DNA of 64,000 nt from Erythrobacter sp. WG (lineage in GTDB: Bacteria > Pseudomonadota > Alphaproteobacteria > Sphingomonadales > Sphingomonadaceae): positions 62,001-126,000 of the forward strand of contig NZ_JAPFGY010000001.1 of NCBI RefSeq assembly GCF_026586795.1. The letters are read 5' to 3'. The notes beneath the pieces were generated by a model. It did not search any database, was not told the DNA's origin, and was given only the letters and a program-made list of their open reading frames with translations. Below are positions 37,978-46,837 of this stretch, in pieces. Every line of letters starts with the position of its first letter. Position 1 is the first letter of the stretch. The position numbers were made by a program, and so were the translations under genes.

Positions 37978-39486
37978 ATGGCGCTCGGCCCCCGCCTTGA
38001 CCTTCGGCAGACGCAATCGCTGGTGATGACGCCGCAGTTGCAGCAGGCGATCAAGCTGCTGGCGGCCTCCAATCTCGAGATCGAGACCTTCATTTCCGAG
38101 GCGCTAGAGGCCAACCCGCTGCTCGACACCGGCGGGCCTGCCGATCCCGGCGCCGAGCCCGAGCGGATCGAGATCGCCGCCCCTGGAGGCGAGGAGGCGA
38201 CCGCCGACCAGCTGATGCTCGCTGGCGGAGGCGAGGGCGACGCGCCGCTCGACCTCGCCTCGGTGGACCGCGATTTCGACACCGGCGACGGCGCTGCACC
38301 GATGCGCGACGCGGAATGGGGCGCGGCGGCCGGCTCGGCGGGCGACGCCGAGTTACCCGACTGGGAGCAACTGCGCGCCGCCGAGGTGACGCTCGCCGAG
38401 CACCTTGAAGCGCAAGTCGGCGCGCTCACCGACGATCCGCGCACCGCCTTCATCGCCCGCCATATCATCGGCCTGCTCGACGATGCGGGGTATCTCGCCG
38501 CGACGCTCGAGGAAGTCGCGGAAGACCTCGGCGTAGAACTCTACGAGGCCGAAGCCGGGCTCGATCTGGTGCAGTCGCTCGACCCCTCGGGCGTCGGCGC
38601 GCGCAGCCTTGCCGAATGCATCGCCATCCAGGCGCGCGAGGCGGACCGCTATGATCCCTGCATGGCAGCGTTGATCGCCAACCTCGAACTGGTCGCGCGC
38701 GGCGAGATCGAGCGGCTGAAGCGGTTGTGCCGGGTCGATGACGAGGACTTCGCCGACATGCTGCGCGAGCTGCGCGGCTACAACCCGCGCCCCGGCCTCG
38801 CCTTCGCGCCCTCGGATGCGGGAGCGGTGGTGCCCGACATCCTCGTCACCGCGAATGCCAATGCAGGGTGGGACATCGCGTTGAACGAGGAGACGCTCCC
38901 CAAGCTGATCGTCAACCGGGGCTATTATCTCGAACTCAACGCCGGGGCGACCAGCCGCGAATCGCAAGGGTGGCTCAAGGAGAAGCTCGCCGACGCGCAC
39001 TGGCTGATTCGCGCATTGGACCAGCGGCAGAAGACCATCCTCAAGACCGCTGCCGAGATCGTGAAGCAGCAGGACGGCTTCTTCCGCCGCGGCGTCGCCG
39101 AACTGCGCCCGCTGACCTTGCGCGAAGTGGCCGAGCAGATCGGGATGCACGAGAGCACGGTCAGCCGCGTCACCAGCAACAAGTACCTGTGGTGCGAGCG
39201 CGGGACCTTCGAACTGAAATATTTCTTCACCAGCGGCGTCGCCCGGATCGGCGAGGGCGGCGATGGCGAGGGCGGCGCGTCGAGCGCGGCGATCAAGGCG
39301 CGGATCAAGGCCTTGATCGATGCCGAAGGGCCCAAGAATATCCTGTCCGATCAGCAGCTTGCCGAAATGCTCCAGAAGGAGGGCTTCGATCTTGCGCGGC
39401 GGACCGTGGCCAAATACCGCGAGGCGATCGGCCTCGGCTCCAGCGCCGAGCGCCGACGGGCCAAGCGGCTCGCCAGCGTTTCCTAG
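37978..39486 (+). CDS. rpoN: RNA polymerase sigma-54 factor
   Basis: Sigma-54 directs transcription from -24/-12 promoters with activator ATPases. The 502-residue protein has the glutamine-rich region I (LRQTQSLVMTPQLQQAIKLL), an acidic region II and the C-terminal DNA-binding part ending in the RpoN box (ARRTVAKYREA). It starts 15 bp after lptB, a classical arrangement. The usual downstream hpf/ptsN genes are not present; ctrA follows after about 205 bp. Confidence 0.96.
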   Translation: MALGPRLDLRQTQSLVMTPQLQQAIKLLAASNLEIETFISEALEANPLLDTGGPADPGAEPERIEIAAPGGEEATADQLMLAGGGEGDAPLDLASVDRDFDTGDGAAPMRDAEWGAAAGSAGDAELPDWEQLRAAEVTLAEHLEAQVGALTDDPRTAFIARHIIGLLDDAGYLAATLEEVAEDLGVELYEAEAGLDLVQSLDPSGVGARSLAECIAIQAREADRYDPCMAALIANLELVARGEIERLKRLCRVDDEDFADMLRELRGYNPRPGLAFAPSDAGAVVPDILVTANANAGWDIALNEETLPKLIVNRGYYLELNAGATSRESQGWLKEKLADAHWLIRALDQRQKTILKTAAEIVKQQDGFFRRGVAELRPLTLREVAEQIGMHESTVSRVTSNKYLWCERGTFELKYFFTSGVARIGEGGDGEGGASSAAIKARIKALIDAEGPKNILSDQQLAEMLQKEGFDLARRTVAKYREAIGLGSSAERRRAKRLASVS

Positions 39487-39566
39487 CGCTTTCCCCTAGG
39501 CGACGGGGCGAAGGTAAACGCCTATGATGCCTACGCAATCACACCGTCAAAGGGTGTGGCGCGAAA

Positions 39567-39636
39567 GACTCACCTCAAAACGTTAACGCTCTAAACGTCT
39601 TATTAACCTTTTTTGGTGAGAAGTGGCGTGGTTAAC
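39567..39636 (+). promoter_or_regulatory. Candidate ctrA promoter region with CcrM and CtrA-type sites
   Basis: Upstream of ctrA are a GACTC site (39567-39571, GANTC methylation class) and three TTAAC half-sites (39583, 39603, 39632) in AT-richer DNA. In Caulobacter the ctrA promoter is controlled by a GANTC site and by CtrA binding to TTAA-N7-TTAA. Spacing here does not give a perfect TTAA-N7-TTAA pair, so autoregulation is plausible but not demonstrated. Confidence 0.42.
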
Positions 39637-39691
39637 AGGCGACAACCTCTCCTAAGCGGAGGTTACGACGGGGAAGACAGGGGTACCAGCG

Positions 39692-40387
39692 ATGCGCGTT
39701 CTGCTGATCGAAGACGAACCGACCACTGCCAAGGCTATCGAGCTGATGCTCACCACCGAAGGCTTCAACGTCTATTCGACCGACCTGGGGGAAGAGGGCT
39801 TGGACCTCGGCAAGCTCTACGATTACGACATCATCCTGCTCGACCTGAACCTGCCCGACATGCACGGCTACGACGTGCTCAAGAAGCTGCGCGTCGCCAA
39901 GGTGCAGACGCCGGTGCTGATCCTTTCGGGCATTTCCGAGATGGATTCGAAAATCCGCAGCTTCGGGTTCGGCGCTGACGATTACGTGACGAAGCCCTTC
40001 CACCGCGAGGAACTGGTCGCCCGCATCTATGCCGTGGTGCGCCGTTCGAAGGGCCATTCGCAGTCGGTGATCCGCACCGGCAAGCTTGCGGTGAACCTCG
40101 ACGCCAAGACGGTCGAGGTCGACGGTGCCCGCGTGCATCTCACCGGCAAGGAATACGCGATGCTGGAGCTGCTCTCGCTCCGCAAGGGCACAACGCTCAC
40201 CAAGGAAATGTTCTTGAACCACCTCTACGGCGGGATGGACGAGCCCGAGCTCAAGATCATCGACGTGTTCATCTGCAAGCTGCGCAAGAAGCTCTCGCTG
40301 GCTTGCGGCGGGGACAACTACATCGAGACCGTGTGGGGCCGCGGCTACGTGCTGCGCGACAGCGAGACCGAGGTCGAAGCCGCGTAA
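39692..40387 (+). CDS. ctrA: Cell-cycle response regulator CtrA
   Basis: CtrA is the master OmpR-family regulator of the alphaproteobacterial cell cycle, motility and division. The 231-residue protein has a receiver domain with the phosphoacceptor Asp51 ([13 protein letters not shown]), the switch residues GISEMDS and Lys in YVTKPF, and a winged-helix domain with [12 protein letters not shown] and [12 protein letters not shown]. It ends in Ala-Ala, like the ClpXP-recognised C-terminus of Caulobacter CtrA, suggesting regulated proteolysis. It is monocistronic by position. Confidence 0.97.
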   Translation: MRVLLIEDEPTTAKAIELMLTTEGFNVYSTDLGEEGLDLGKLYDYDIILLDLNLPDMHGYDVLKKLRVAKVQTPVLILSGISEMDSKIRSFGFGADDYVTKPFHREELVARIYAVVRRSKGHSQSVIRTGKLAVNLDAKTVEVDGARVHLTGKEYAMLELLSLRKGTTLTKEMFLNHLYGGMDEPELKIIDVFICKLRKKLSLACGGDNYIETVWGRGYVLRDSETEVEAA

Positions 40388-40395
40388 TCCTGTTG

Positions 40396-40417
40396 CGAGG
40401 GCCTATCCGGGCCCTCG
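40396..40417. terminator. Hairpin after ctrA
   Basis: CGAGGGC (40396-40402) pairs with GCCCTCG (40411-40417) around an 8-base loop, 8 bp after the ctrA stop. No T tract follows, so this may be a rho-dependent or bidirectional structure. Confidence 0.5.
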
Positions 40418-40527
40418 TCCTCCGGCGAGTCTCCGTCGCTGCGCGAAGGATCGCCTGCGGCTCGCGCCGTGCGCTCGCGGCCCATCGGGCCGGGTCGTCG
40501 CACCGTCCGTCCGCGTGACGTAGCGGC

Positions 40528-42009
40528 TCAGCGCTGGGCGAGGTCTTCCTCGATCCGCTTGAGGAAATTCCCCGTCGACCAGTCGAAGTCGCGCATTACG
40601 ATGTCGGGTTCGTAGAACACGCCATTGCCGCGCGGGCGATCGACATAGACTTTCATCGGGATGATCGCGCGGGCCATGCCTGAGGGCAGTTCGGGGCTGC
40701 GCACTTCCATGTAGGTGGAGTCGGCGCTCGAGGGGGCGCCGATCAGCCTGGTGCTCGGGAACAGCTTGAAGACGTCGATCGCGTCGAGGCACGCGCTGGC
40801 GCATTGTCCCGGCACAACGACGTAGACCGGCACCGTCAGCAACGGCACGGCGTCGCCGGTGCTCTGGCCGGGCAGCTCGGGCGCGTCGGGCTCTTCGAGC
40901 CAGGTGTCCCCCCGTGCCACGGCTGCTTCGAACATCGGAACAAAGGCATCGACGATCGCGGCGGTGGCGGCGTCACCCTGCGCGCGGATGAGATCGCCGA
41001 AGCGGCGCACCTCGGCGAGGTTGCCGGGCGTAGGGCGCCACAGCACCCTCGTCTTGGCGGAGGCCTCCCGCCGGGCCGCCTCCACAGCAGGCTTGCCCCA
41101 CAGGAGTTCCGCGATGCGGCGGCTCCACAGCGAGGAGCCGCCATTGTTGTGCCGCAGGTCCAGCACCACCGCGCGCCCGCGGCGCAAGGCCCCGGCCTTG
41201 GCCTCGATATCGGCGAACAGCGTCTGGTAGGCCGCCACGCCCGCTTCGTCGGGCGAGAAGTCGGGCATGGCGATCCAGTTGATCCCCTGCGCGCGCTCGG
41301 CAAGGCCGATCGGCAGCAGGTCGCCATTGATCGCGGCGTTGCGCCATTGCTGGTAGTCGCCGGGCAGCGGGCTCCAGGCGAGCGCCCGGTCCTGCGCAGC
41401 GCGGCCTTTCACGAAACGGCAGGTCTGTGGCAGGGCGACGAAGGGGTTGCCGTCGTCCACGAACACCCGCCGCGCGCTCGACCACCAGTCGCCCGGGACG
41501 CCGACGCCGCTGCGCCAATCGAACACATTGGTTCGGACGAGGTCCGTCACCGGCCGTCCGTCGCAGCTCTCGATGCGGCTCCCCGCCGGCGGGCCGCCCT
41601 CCCGCGCGCGGTGGACATACATCGCATCGCCGCGCCATGCGGCCACGAAGCCGGGCCAGCGAACCGGCGGCTCGTGGCGGTCCGGCAGCACGTCATAGGC
41701 GCCGGCGTGGCCGTCATTGAGCACGGCGGTGAACCGCGCGAGGCTCGCCGCGAAGCCGCCGGGCGTGCTCGCCCGGCGGGCAAGCGCGAGCGCCTCGCTA
41801 CGGGCGGTCTCGAGCAGCTGCGGAAACGCGGGGTTGACGGAATCGAACATCCCCGGGTGGTTCGCCTTCGTTTCCGCATAGGCCGCCTCGACATCGGCCA
41901 CCGCCAGCGCGGACCAGTCGTGCGCAGCTTCGGGCGCCGGCGCGGTTTCGGCGGGGGAGGTCTGCGGCGCAGCGGAGGCCAGGAGCGCGGCGGCGAGGGT
42001 GGCGAGCAC
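40528..42009 (-). CDS. S41-family (tail-specific protease-like) peptidase, secreted
   Basis: The 493-residue protein begins with a signal peptide (LATLAAALLASAAPQ). It contains an S41-type core: VVLDLRHNNGGSSLWSRRI, then VYVVVPGQCASACLDAID, where the catalytic serine should lie. No clear PDZ domain is present. The start was set at the GTG at 42009 because an AAGAGG ribosome binding site lies about 8 bases upstream and the signal peptide begins there; the open frame upstream is not signal-like. Substrate unknown. It converges on ctrA. Confidence 0.82.
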   Translation of the reverse strand: MLATLAAALLASAAPQTSPAETAPAPEAAHDWSALAVADVEAAYAETKANHPGMFDSVNPAFPQLLETARSEALALARRASTPGGFAASLARFTAVLNDGHAGAYDVLPDRHEPPVRWPGFVAAWRGDAMYVHRAREGGPPAGSRIESCDGRPVTDLVRTNVFDWRSGVGVPGDWWSSARRVFVDDGNPFVALPQTCRFVKGRAAQDRALAWSPLPGDYQQWRNAAINGDLLPIGLAERAQGINWIAMPDFSPDEAGVAAYQTLFADIEAKAGALRRGRAVVLDLRHNNGGSSLWSRRIAELLWGKPAVEAARREASAKTRVLWRPTPGNLAEVRRFGDLIRAQGDAATAAIVDAFVPMFEAAVARGDTWLEEPDAPELPGQSTGDAVPLLTVPVYVVVPGQCASACLDAIDVFKLFPSTRLIGAPSSADSTYMEVRSPELPSGMARAIIPMKVYVDRPRGNGVFYEPDIVMRDFDWSTGNFLKRIEEDLAQR

Positions 42010-42211
42010 GAGCGAACCTCTTGTTCTTGCGGGATGTCGACCCCGGCTTAATCGGTGCGGCGCGCGCCGCGAAGCCCTGATCGACACAGGCCCTTCATCG
42101 ATCATCCGCCGCGACCGTTCGGCGCGCCCGCCGCCCGGCTCGCGGCAAGCCGGGGAACGCGCCTCGGCTCGCCCCTGTTGCATCATCTCCGAGACAAGAG
42201 GAGCACGACAG

Positions 42212-42418
42212 ATGGCGGACAATCTCAAGGCAGGCGACAAGGTGACGTGGTCGAGCCACGGCGGCACCGCGCACGGCAAGGTGGTGAAGAAGCTCACCAG
42301 CGAAACCTCGATCAAGGGCCACAAGGTCGCCGCCTCCAAGGACGACCCGCAGTTCCTGGTCGAGACCGACGAGGGCAAGCAGGCCGCGCACAAGCCCAGC
42401 GCGCTGAAGAAGGCCTGA
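42212..42418 (+). CDS. DUF2945 (HVA1/Tudor-like) small protein
   Basis: The 68-residue protein (AGDKVTWSSHGGTAHGKVVK, then KGHKVAASKDDPQFLVE) matches the hypervirulence-associated/DUF2945 small-domain family, whose function is unknown. The start at 42212 follows an AAGAGGAG ribosome binding site, while 71 in-frame codons upstream overlap the divergent peptidase promoter. It is followed after 4 bp by another small gene, so the two are probably co-transcribed. Confidence 0.8.
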   Translation: MADNLKAGDKVTWSSHGGTAHGKVVKKLTSETSIKGHKVAASKDDPQFLVETDEGKQAAHKPSALKKA

Positions 42419-42422
42419 GCCC

Positions 42423-42749
42423 GTGGCCGAGGAGCAGACCTTCACCCCCACGCAGGCCATGGCCGCCGCCGCCAGGCGCGGCCTGCGCCTGCGCGAGAAG
42501 TTCGGGCGCGGCGGGACCGAGGTTGGCGTCAAACGCGCACACCAACTCGCCAACCGCGAGGACGTGAGCGAGGCCGACGTCAAGGCGATGACAAGCTACT
42601 TCGCGCGCCATGCGGTCGACAAGGAGACCAAGACCCACGAATGGGGTTCGGACAAGGACCCCAGCGCCGGGTGGATCGCCTGGCTCCTGTGGGGCGGCGA
42701 TCCCGGGAAGAAGTGGGCCGAGGCCAAGGCCAAGTCGCTCGAGAGTTGA
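42423..42749 (+). CDS. Stand-alone domain like those fused to phage prohead proteases
   Basis: The 108-residue protein (ARRGLRLREKFGRGGTEVGV, KRAHQLANREDVSEADVKAM, SAGWIAWLLWGGDPGKKWA) resembles a short domain that I recognise next to or fused with phage capsid-maturation proteins. Here it is a separate small gene with no phage genes around it. The start is a GTG at 42423. It sits between the DUF2945 gene and trmB. The function is unknown. Confidence 0.6.
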   Translation: MAEEQTFTPTQAMAAAARRGLRLREKFGRGGTEVGVKRAHQLANREDVSEADVKAMTSYFARHAVDKETKTHEWGSDKDPSAGWIAWLLWGGDPGKKWAEAKAKSLES

Positions 42750-42798
42750 CGCTCCCCTCGCTTGACCGGCGTCAGGGGCGGTGCCAAGCGCCCGCTCC

Positions 42799-43500
42799 AT
42801 GACGGCATACAAGGAAGGCGACCCGACCACGCTTGCGCGGCTTTACGGCCGCAGCGTCGGCAAGAAGCTGCGCAAGTATCAGCAGGGGTTGGTCGACACC
42901 CTCCTGCCGCAGATCGCCGTCCCCGCCGAGGGTCCGGTGACTGCGCAGGCGCTGTTCGGCGACAATCGCCCCCTGCACTTCGAGATCGGCTTCGGCGGCG
43001 GTGAGCACCTCGCCTACCGTGCCGATCTTCTGCCCGATCACGGCTTCATCGGCGCCGAGCCCTTCGTCAACGGCGTCGCGCAGGCACTCACCCACGTCGC
43101 CGACCAGCGCCTCGCCAATATACGACTGCACCACGGGGACGCGCTCGAGGTGCTCCAGCGCGTGCCGGACGGGGCGCTGACGCTGCTCTACCTGCTCCAC
43201 CCGGATCCCTGGCCCAAGGCGCGCCATGCCAAGCGCCGGATGATGAACGATGGGCCGGTGCGGCTTTTCGCGGAGAAGCTGAAGCCCGGCGGCGAGTTCC
43301 GCTTCGGCACCGATCACGCAGTCTATCTGCGCCACGCGCTGATGGTGATGCAGCGCCACACCGACCTATTCGACTGGGTGGTCGAGACACCGGAGAACTG
43401 GCAGGTCCGCCCCTCCGGTTGGCCCGAGACCCGTTACGAACACAAGGCGCGGACCGTGTACGGCCACGAGGTGTGGTACTTTCGCTTCCGACGGCGCTGA
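42799..43500 (+). CDS. trmB: tRNA (guanine-N7-)-methyltransferase
   Basis: TrmB makes m7G46 in tRNA. The 233-residue protein has the characteristic motifs LHFEIGFGGGEHL, LHPDPWPKARHAKRRMM and the C-terminal SGWPETRYEHKA. The ATG at 42799 was chosen; an in-frame GTG at 42781 would add six residues and has a GGGG stretch very close upstream, so the exact start is uncertain. Confidence 0.95.
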   Translation: MTAYKEGDPTTLARLYGRSVGKKLRKYQQGLVDTLLPQIAVPAEGPVTAQALFGDNRPLHFEIGFGGGEHLAYRADLLPDHGFIGAEPFVNGVAQALTHVADQRLANIRLHHGDALEVLQRVPDGALTLLYLLHPDPWPKARHAKRRMMNDGPVRLFAEKLKPGGEFRFGTDHAVYLRHALMVMQRHTDLFDWVVETPENWQVRPSGWPETRYEHKARTVYGHEVWYFRFRRR

Positions 43501-43557
43501 TCGCCCCCTCACATAGGTGATCCCCGGAGCGGTCCGGCGCGTGCTAGCGCTTCCGGC

Positions 43558-44562
43558 GTGATCCGCTGTCCGCTTGCCCTTGCCTCCTTGCTGCTCGCTG
43601 GCTGCGCGACGACGCAGGTCGGTGCCCCTCGCACCTTGCCCGCCATCGCGATCGACGCCGACTTCCCTGACCCGGCGGCGATCCGCATCGCCGATGGCAC
43701 CACCTATGCCTATGCGACACAGGGCATGGTCGCGGGAACGATGGCCAACATCCAGATGGCCCGCTCGGCCGACCTCGCGCGATGGGAGCATCTCGGCGAC
43801 GCGCTTCCCGTAAAGCCCATCTGGGCGAGCCGCACGCAGGATTTCTGGGCCCCGCACGTCGCCGAGGTCGGGCGGCGCTATCTCCTCTACTATTCGGCCA
43901 AGCCCGACTCGGCGCTGGCGGACCCGGAACAGGGACTGTGCCTCGCCGTCGCCACCGCCGACCGGCCGGAGGGGCCCTTCACCGACAGCGGCCAGCCGCT
44001 GCTGTGCGGGCCGGGCTTCGTCAACATCGACCCGATGCTGTTCGACGACCCGGCGACCGGCAAGCGCCTCCTCTACTGGGGCTCGGGCTTCGGGCCGATC
44101 AAGGTGCAGGAAATGCGCGCCGATGGCCTTGCCTTCGCCCCCGGCTCGGCGCCGGTCGACCTCGTTGCGCCTGTGGCGACCGAGGATCCGGCGAACTACC
44201 GGCGGCTGGTCGAGGGGGCATGGATGACCTATCGCCAGGGCTGGTATTACCTGTTCTTCTCGGGCGACAATTGCTGCGGGCCCAAGGCGCATTACGCCAC
44301 GATGGTCGCCCGCTCGCGCAGCGCCACGGGGCCCTTCGAGGTGAAGCCCGGGAACGGCGGCGTGATCCTCGAAGCCTCGCCCGGCTGGATCGCACCGGGG
44401 CACAACGCGGTTGTGGAGCGGGAGGGGCAATCCTTCATCCTCTACCACGCCGTGGACGCATCCAACCCGCGCAGCCGGCCCGAGGACGAGGCGGGCACCC
44501 GCCGGGTGATGCGCGTCGCGAGGCTGGTGTGGGAGGACGGCTGGCCCACCCTTGCCGACTAG
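43558..44562 (+). CDS. Glycoside hydrolase family 43 lipoprotein
   Basis: The 334-residue protein has a lipobox (LLLAGC, Cys16) and a five-bladed-propeller GH43 catalytic domain. The three catalytic acids are visible: Asp38 in DFPDPAAI (base), Asp158 in NIDPMLF and Glu219 in LVEGAWM (acid). GH43 enzymes cleave arabinose- or xylose-containing glycans; the exact activity is unknown. The start is a GTG at 43558. It ends overlapping the next, convergent gene by 4 bp. It is the only carbohydrate-active gene seen in the window. Confidence 0.88.
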   Translation: MIRCPLALASLLLAGCATTQVGAPRTLPAIAIDADFPDPAAIRIADGTTYAYATQGMVAGTMANIQMARSADLARWEHLGDALPVKPIWASRTQDFWAPHVAEVGRRYLLYYSAKPDSALADPEQGLCLAVATADRPEGPFTDSGQPLLCGPGFVNIDPMLFDDPATGKRLLYWGSGFGPIKVQEMRADGLAFAPGSAPVDLVAPVATEDPANYRRLVEGAWMTYRQGWYYLFFSGDNCCGPKAHYATMVARSRSATGPFEVKPGNGGVILEASPGWIAPGHNAVVEREGQSFILYHAVDASNPRSRPEDEAGTRRVMRVARLVWEDGWPTLAD

Positions 44563-44966
44563 CGCCGCGACCGCCACCACGGGATGAGCGCGAAGACCAC
44601 CTGCCCGGCAAGGCCCAGCGCGGCATGGGGCTGCGCGAGGCCGGCGAGCCATTGCGCCGGGCTTTCCCCGCTCAGCACGCCCGCCAGCCCGCACTCCGCC
44701 GCCAGCAGCAGGGCGAAGGCGAGCACGCCCATCGCCAGCGCCTCGCCCGCGGCGCTAACCCCATGGCGCCGCAGCAGAAATCCGCTCGCCCACCAGCTCG
44801 CCCCGAGCATCACCGGCAGCTCCAGCAGGGTCGCCGGGACGAGTCCGAGCGCAGGCGCGATCCACAGCACCCGCGCCGTGCCGAGCACGAAGCCGAGCGC
44901 GAAGATCATCGCCCAGTAGGACACAGCCGCCCGCACCGCCCGCATCGCCGCCACCTCTTCCAACAT
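44559..44966 (-). CDS. Hypothetical four-helix membrane protein
   Basis: The 135-residue protein has about four hydrophobic segments (AVSYWAMIFALGFVLG, LLELPVMLGASWWASGFLL, ALAMGVLAFALLLAAECGL, ALGLAGQVVFALIPW). I do not recognise a named family. Several ATGs are possible (44981, 44966, 44945); 44966 is a compromise with no strong ribosome binding site. Its 3' end overlaps the GH43 gene by 4 bp on the opposite strand. Confidence 0.6.
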   Translation of the reverse strand: MLEEVAAMRAVRAAVSYWAMIFALGFVLGTARVLWIAPALGLVPATLLELPVMLGASWWASGFLLRRHGVSAAGEALAMGVLAFALLLAAECGLAGVLSGESPAQWLAGLAQPHAALGLAGQVVFALIPWWRSRR

Positions 44967-45087
44967 CCCGCCGCACCGCACCCGCGCCTCGTCGGATCGC
45001 GGCCGAGCTTACCCACCCATGAGGGGGCATGGCCAGCGCGCCCGCGCCATCATGCCGCCCAAGAACCCCGAACCGGAGACGCCTGCC

Positions 45088-45588
45088 ATGACGATCAGCA
45101 CCCTGAAGGACCTCTACATCGACCAGCTCCAGGACCTCTACAGCGCCAATCGCTAGGCGTTGCAGGTCACGAACGAGCTCGCCAGGGCCGCCAGTTCCGA
45201 GCAGTTGAAGGACGCCCTCGAAGCGGGCGCGGACGGGGTCCAGGACGGCATGGACCAGCTCAAGTCCCTGATAGAGAAGCACAATGCCAACCCGCGCGGC
45301 GAACATTGCAAGGGCATGGAAGGCCTCGTCGCCGAGGCCCGGGCGCATGGCGTCGAGGCCGATTTCAGCGACGAGGACGTGCGCGATGCCTCGATCATCG
45401 CCCAGTACCAGCGCATGACCCACTACGGCATCTCGGGCTACGGCACCGCCGCCGCATTCGCCCGGCGGCTGGGGCTGGAGGAGGATGCGGGCGTGCTCGC
45501 CAAGTGCCTCGAGGATACCCGCAGCGGCGACCAGCACATGACCGGCATTGCATCGGGCGAGGTCAACCCGGCCGCCGCCGAGGCCTGA
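45088..45588 (+). pseudogene. DUF892 (YciE/YciF ferritin-like) gene interrupted by an in-frame TAG
   Basis: From the ATG at 45088 the frame reads MTISTLKDLYIDQLQDLYSA, then Asn-Arg and TAG at 45154-45156, then continues in the same frame (ALQVTNELARAASSEQLKDA and onwards) to a normal stop at 45588. Both halves are clearly one DUF892 protein, in which a glutamine (CAG) would be expected at the stop position, so a single C-to-T change explains the break. Expected length is 166 residues. DUF892 proteins are stress-induced ferritin-like bundles. It could be a pseudogene, a sequencing error or, less likely, a readthrough gene. Confidence 0.85.
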
Positions 45589-45600
45589 TCCGGCAGGCGA

Positions 45601-45616
45601 TGTTTCACGTGAAACA
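45601..45616. other. parS centromere-like site 2
   Basis: TGTTTCACGTGAAACA, identical to the copy at 20019-20034. It lies in the convergent gap between the broken DUF892 gene and the aminotransferase gene, about 25.6 kb from site 1. Confidence 0.92.
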
Positions 45617-45708
45617 TCCCCGCAACCGCAGGCTGGCGGGGGTCTGGCGGGGGTCTGGAGGGGAGCTGGAGGGAGTCGAGGTCCCCTCTGGCCCTGCTTG
45701 GACCCTGT

Positions 45709-46833
<1,125 letters not shown>

Positions 46834-46837
46834 CGCC

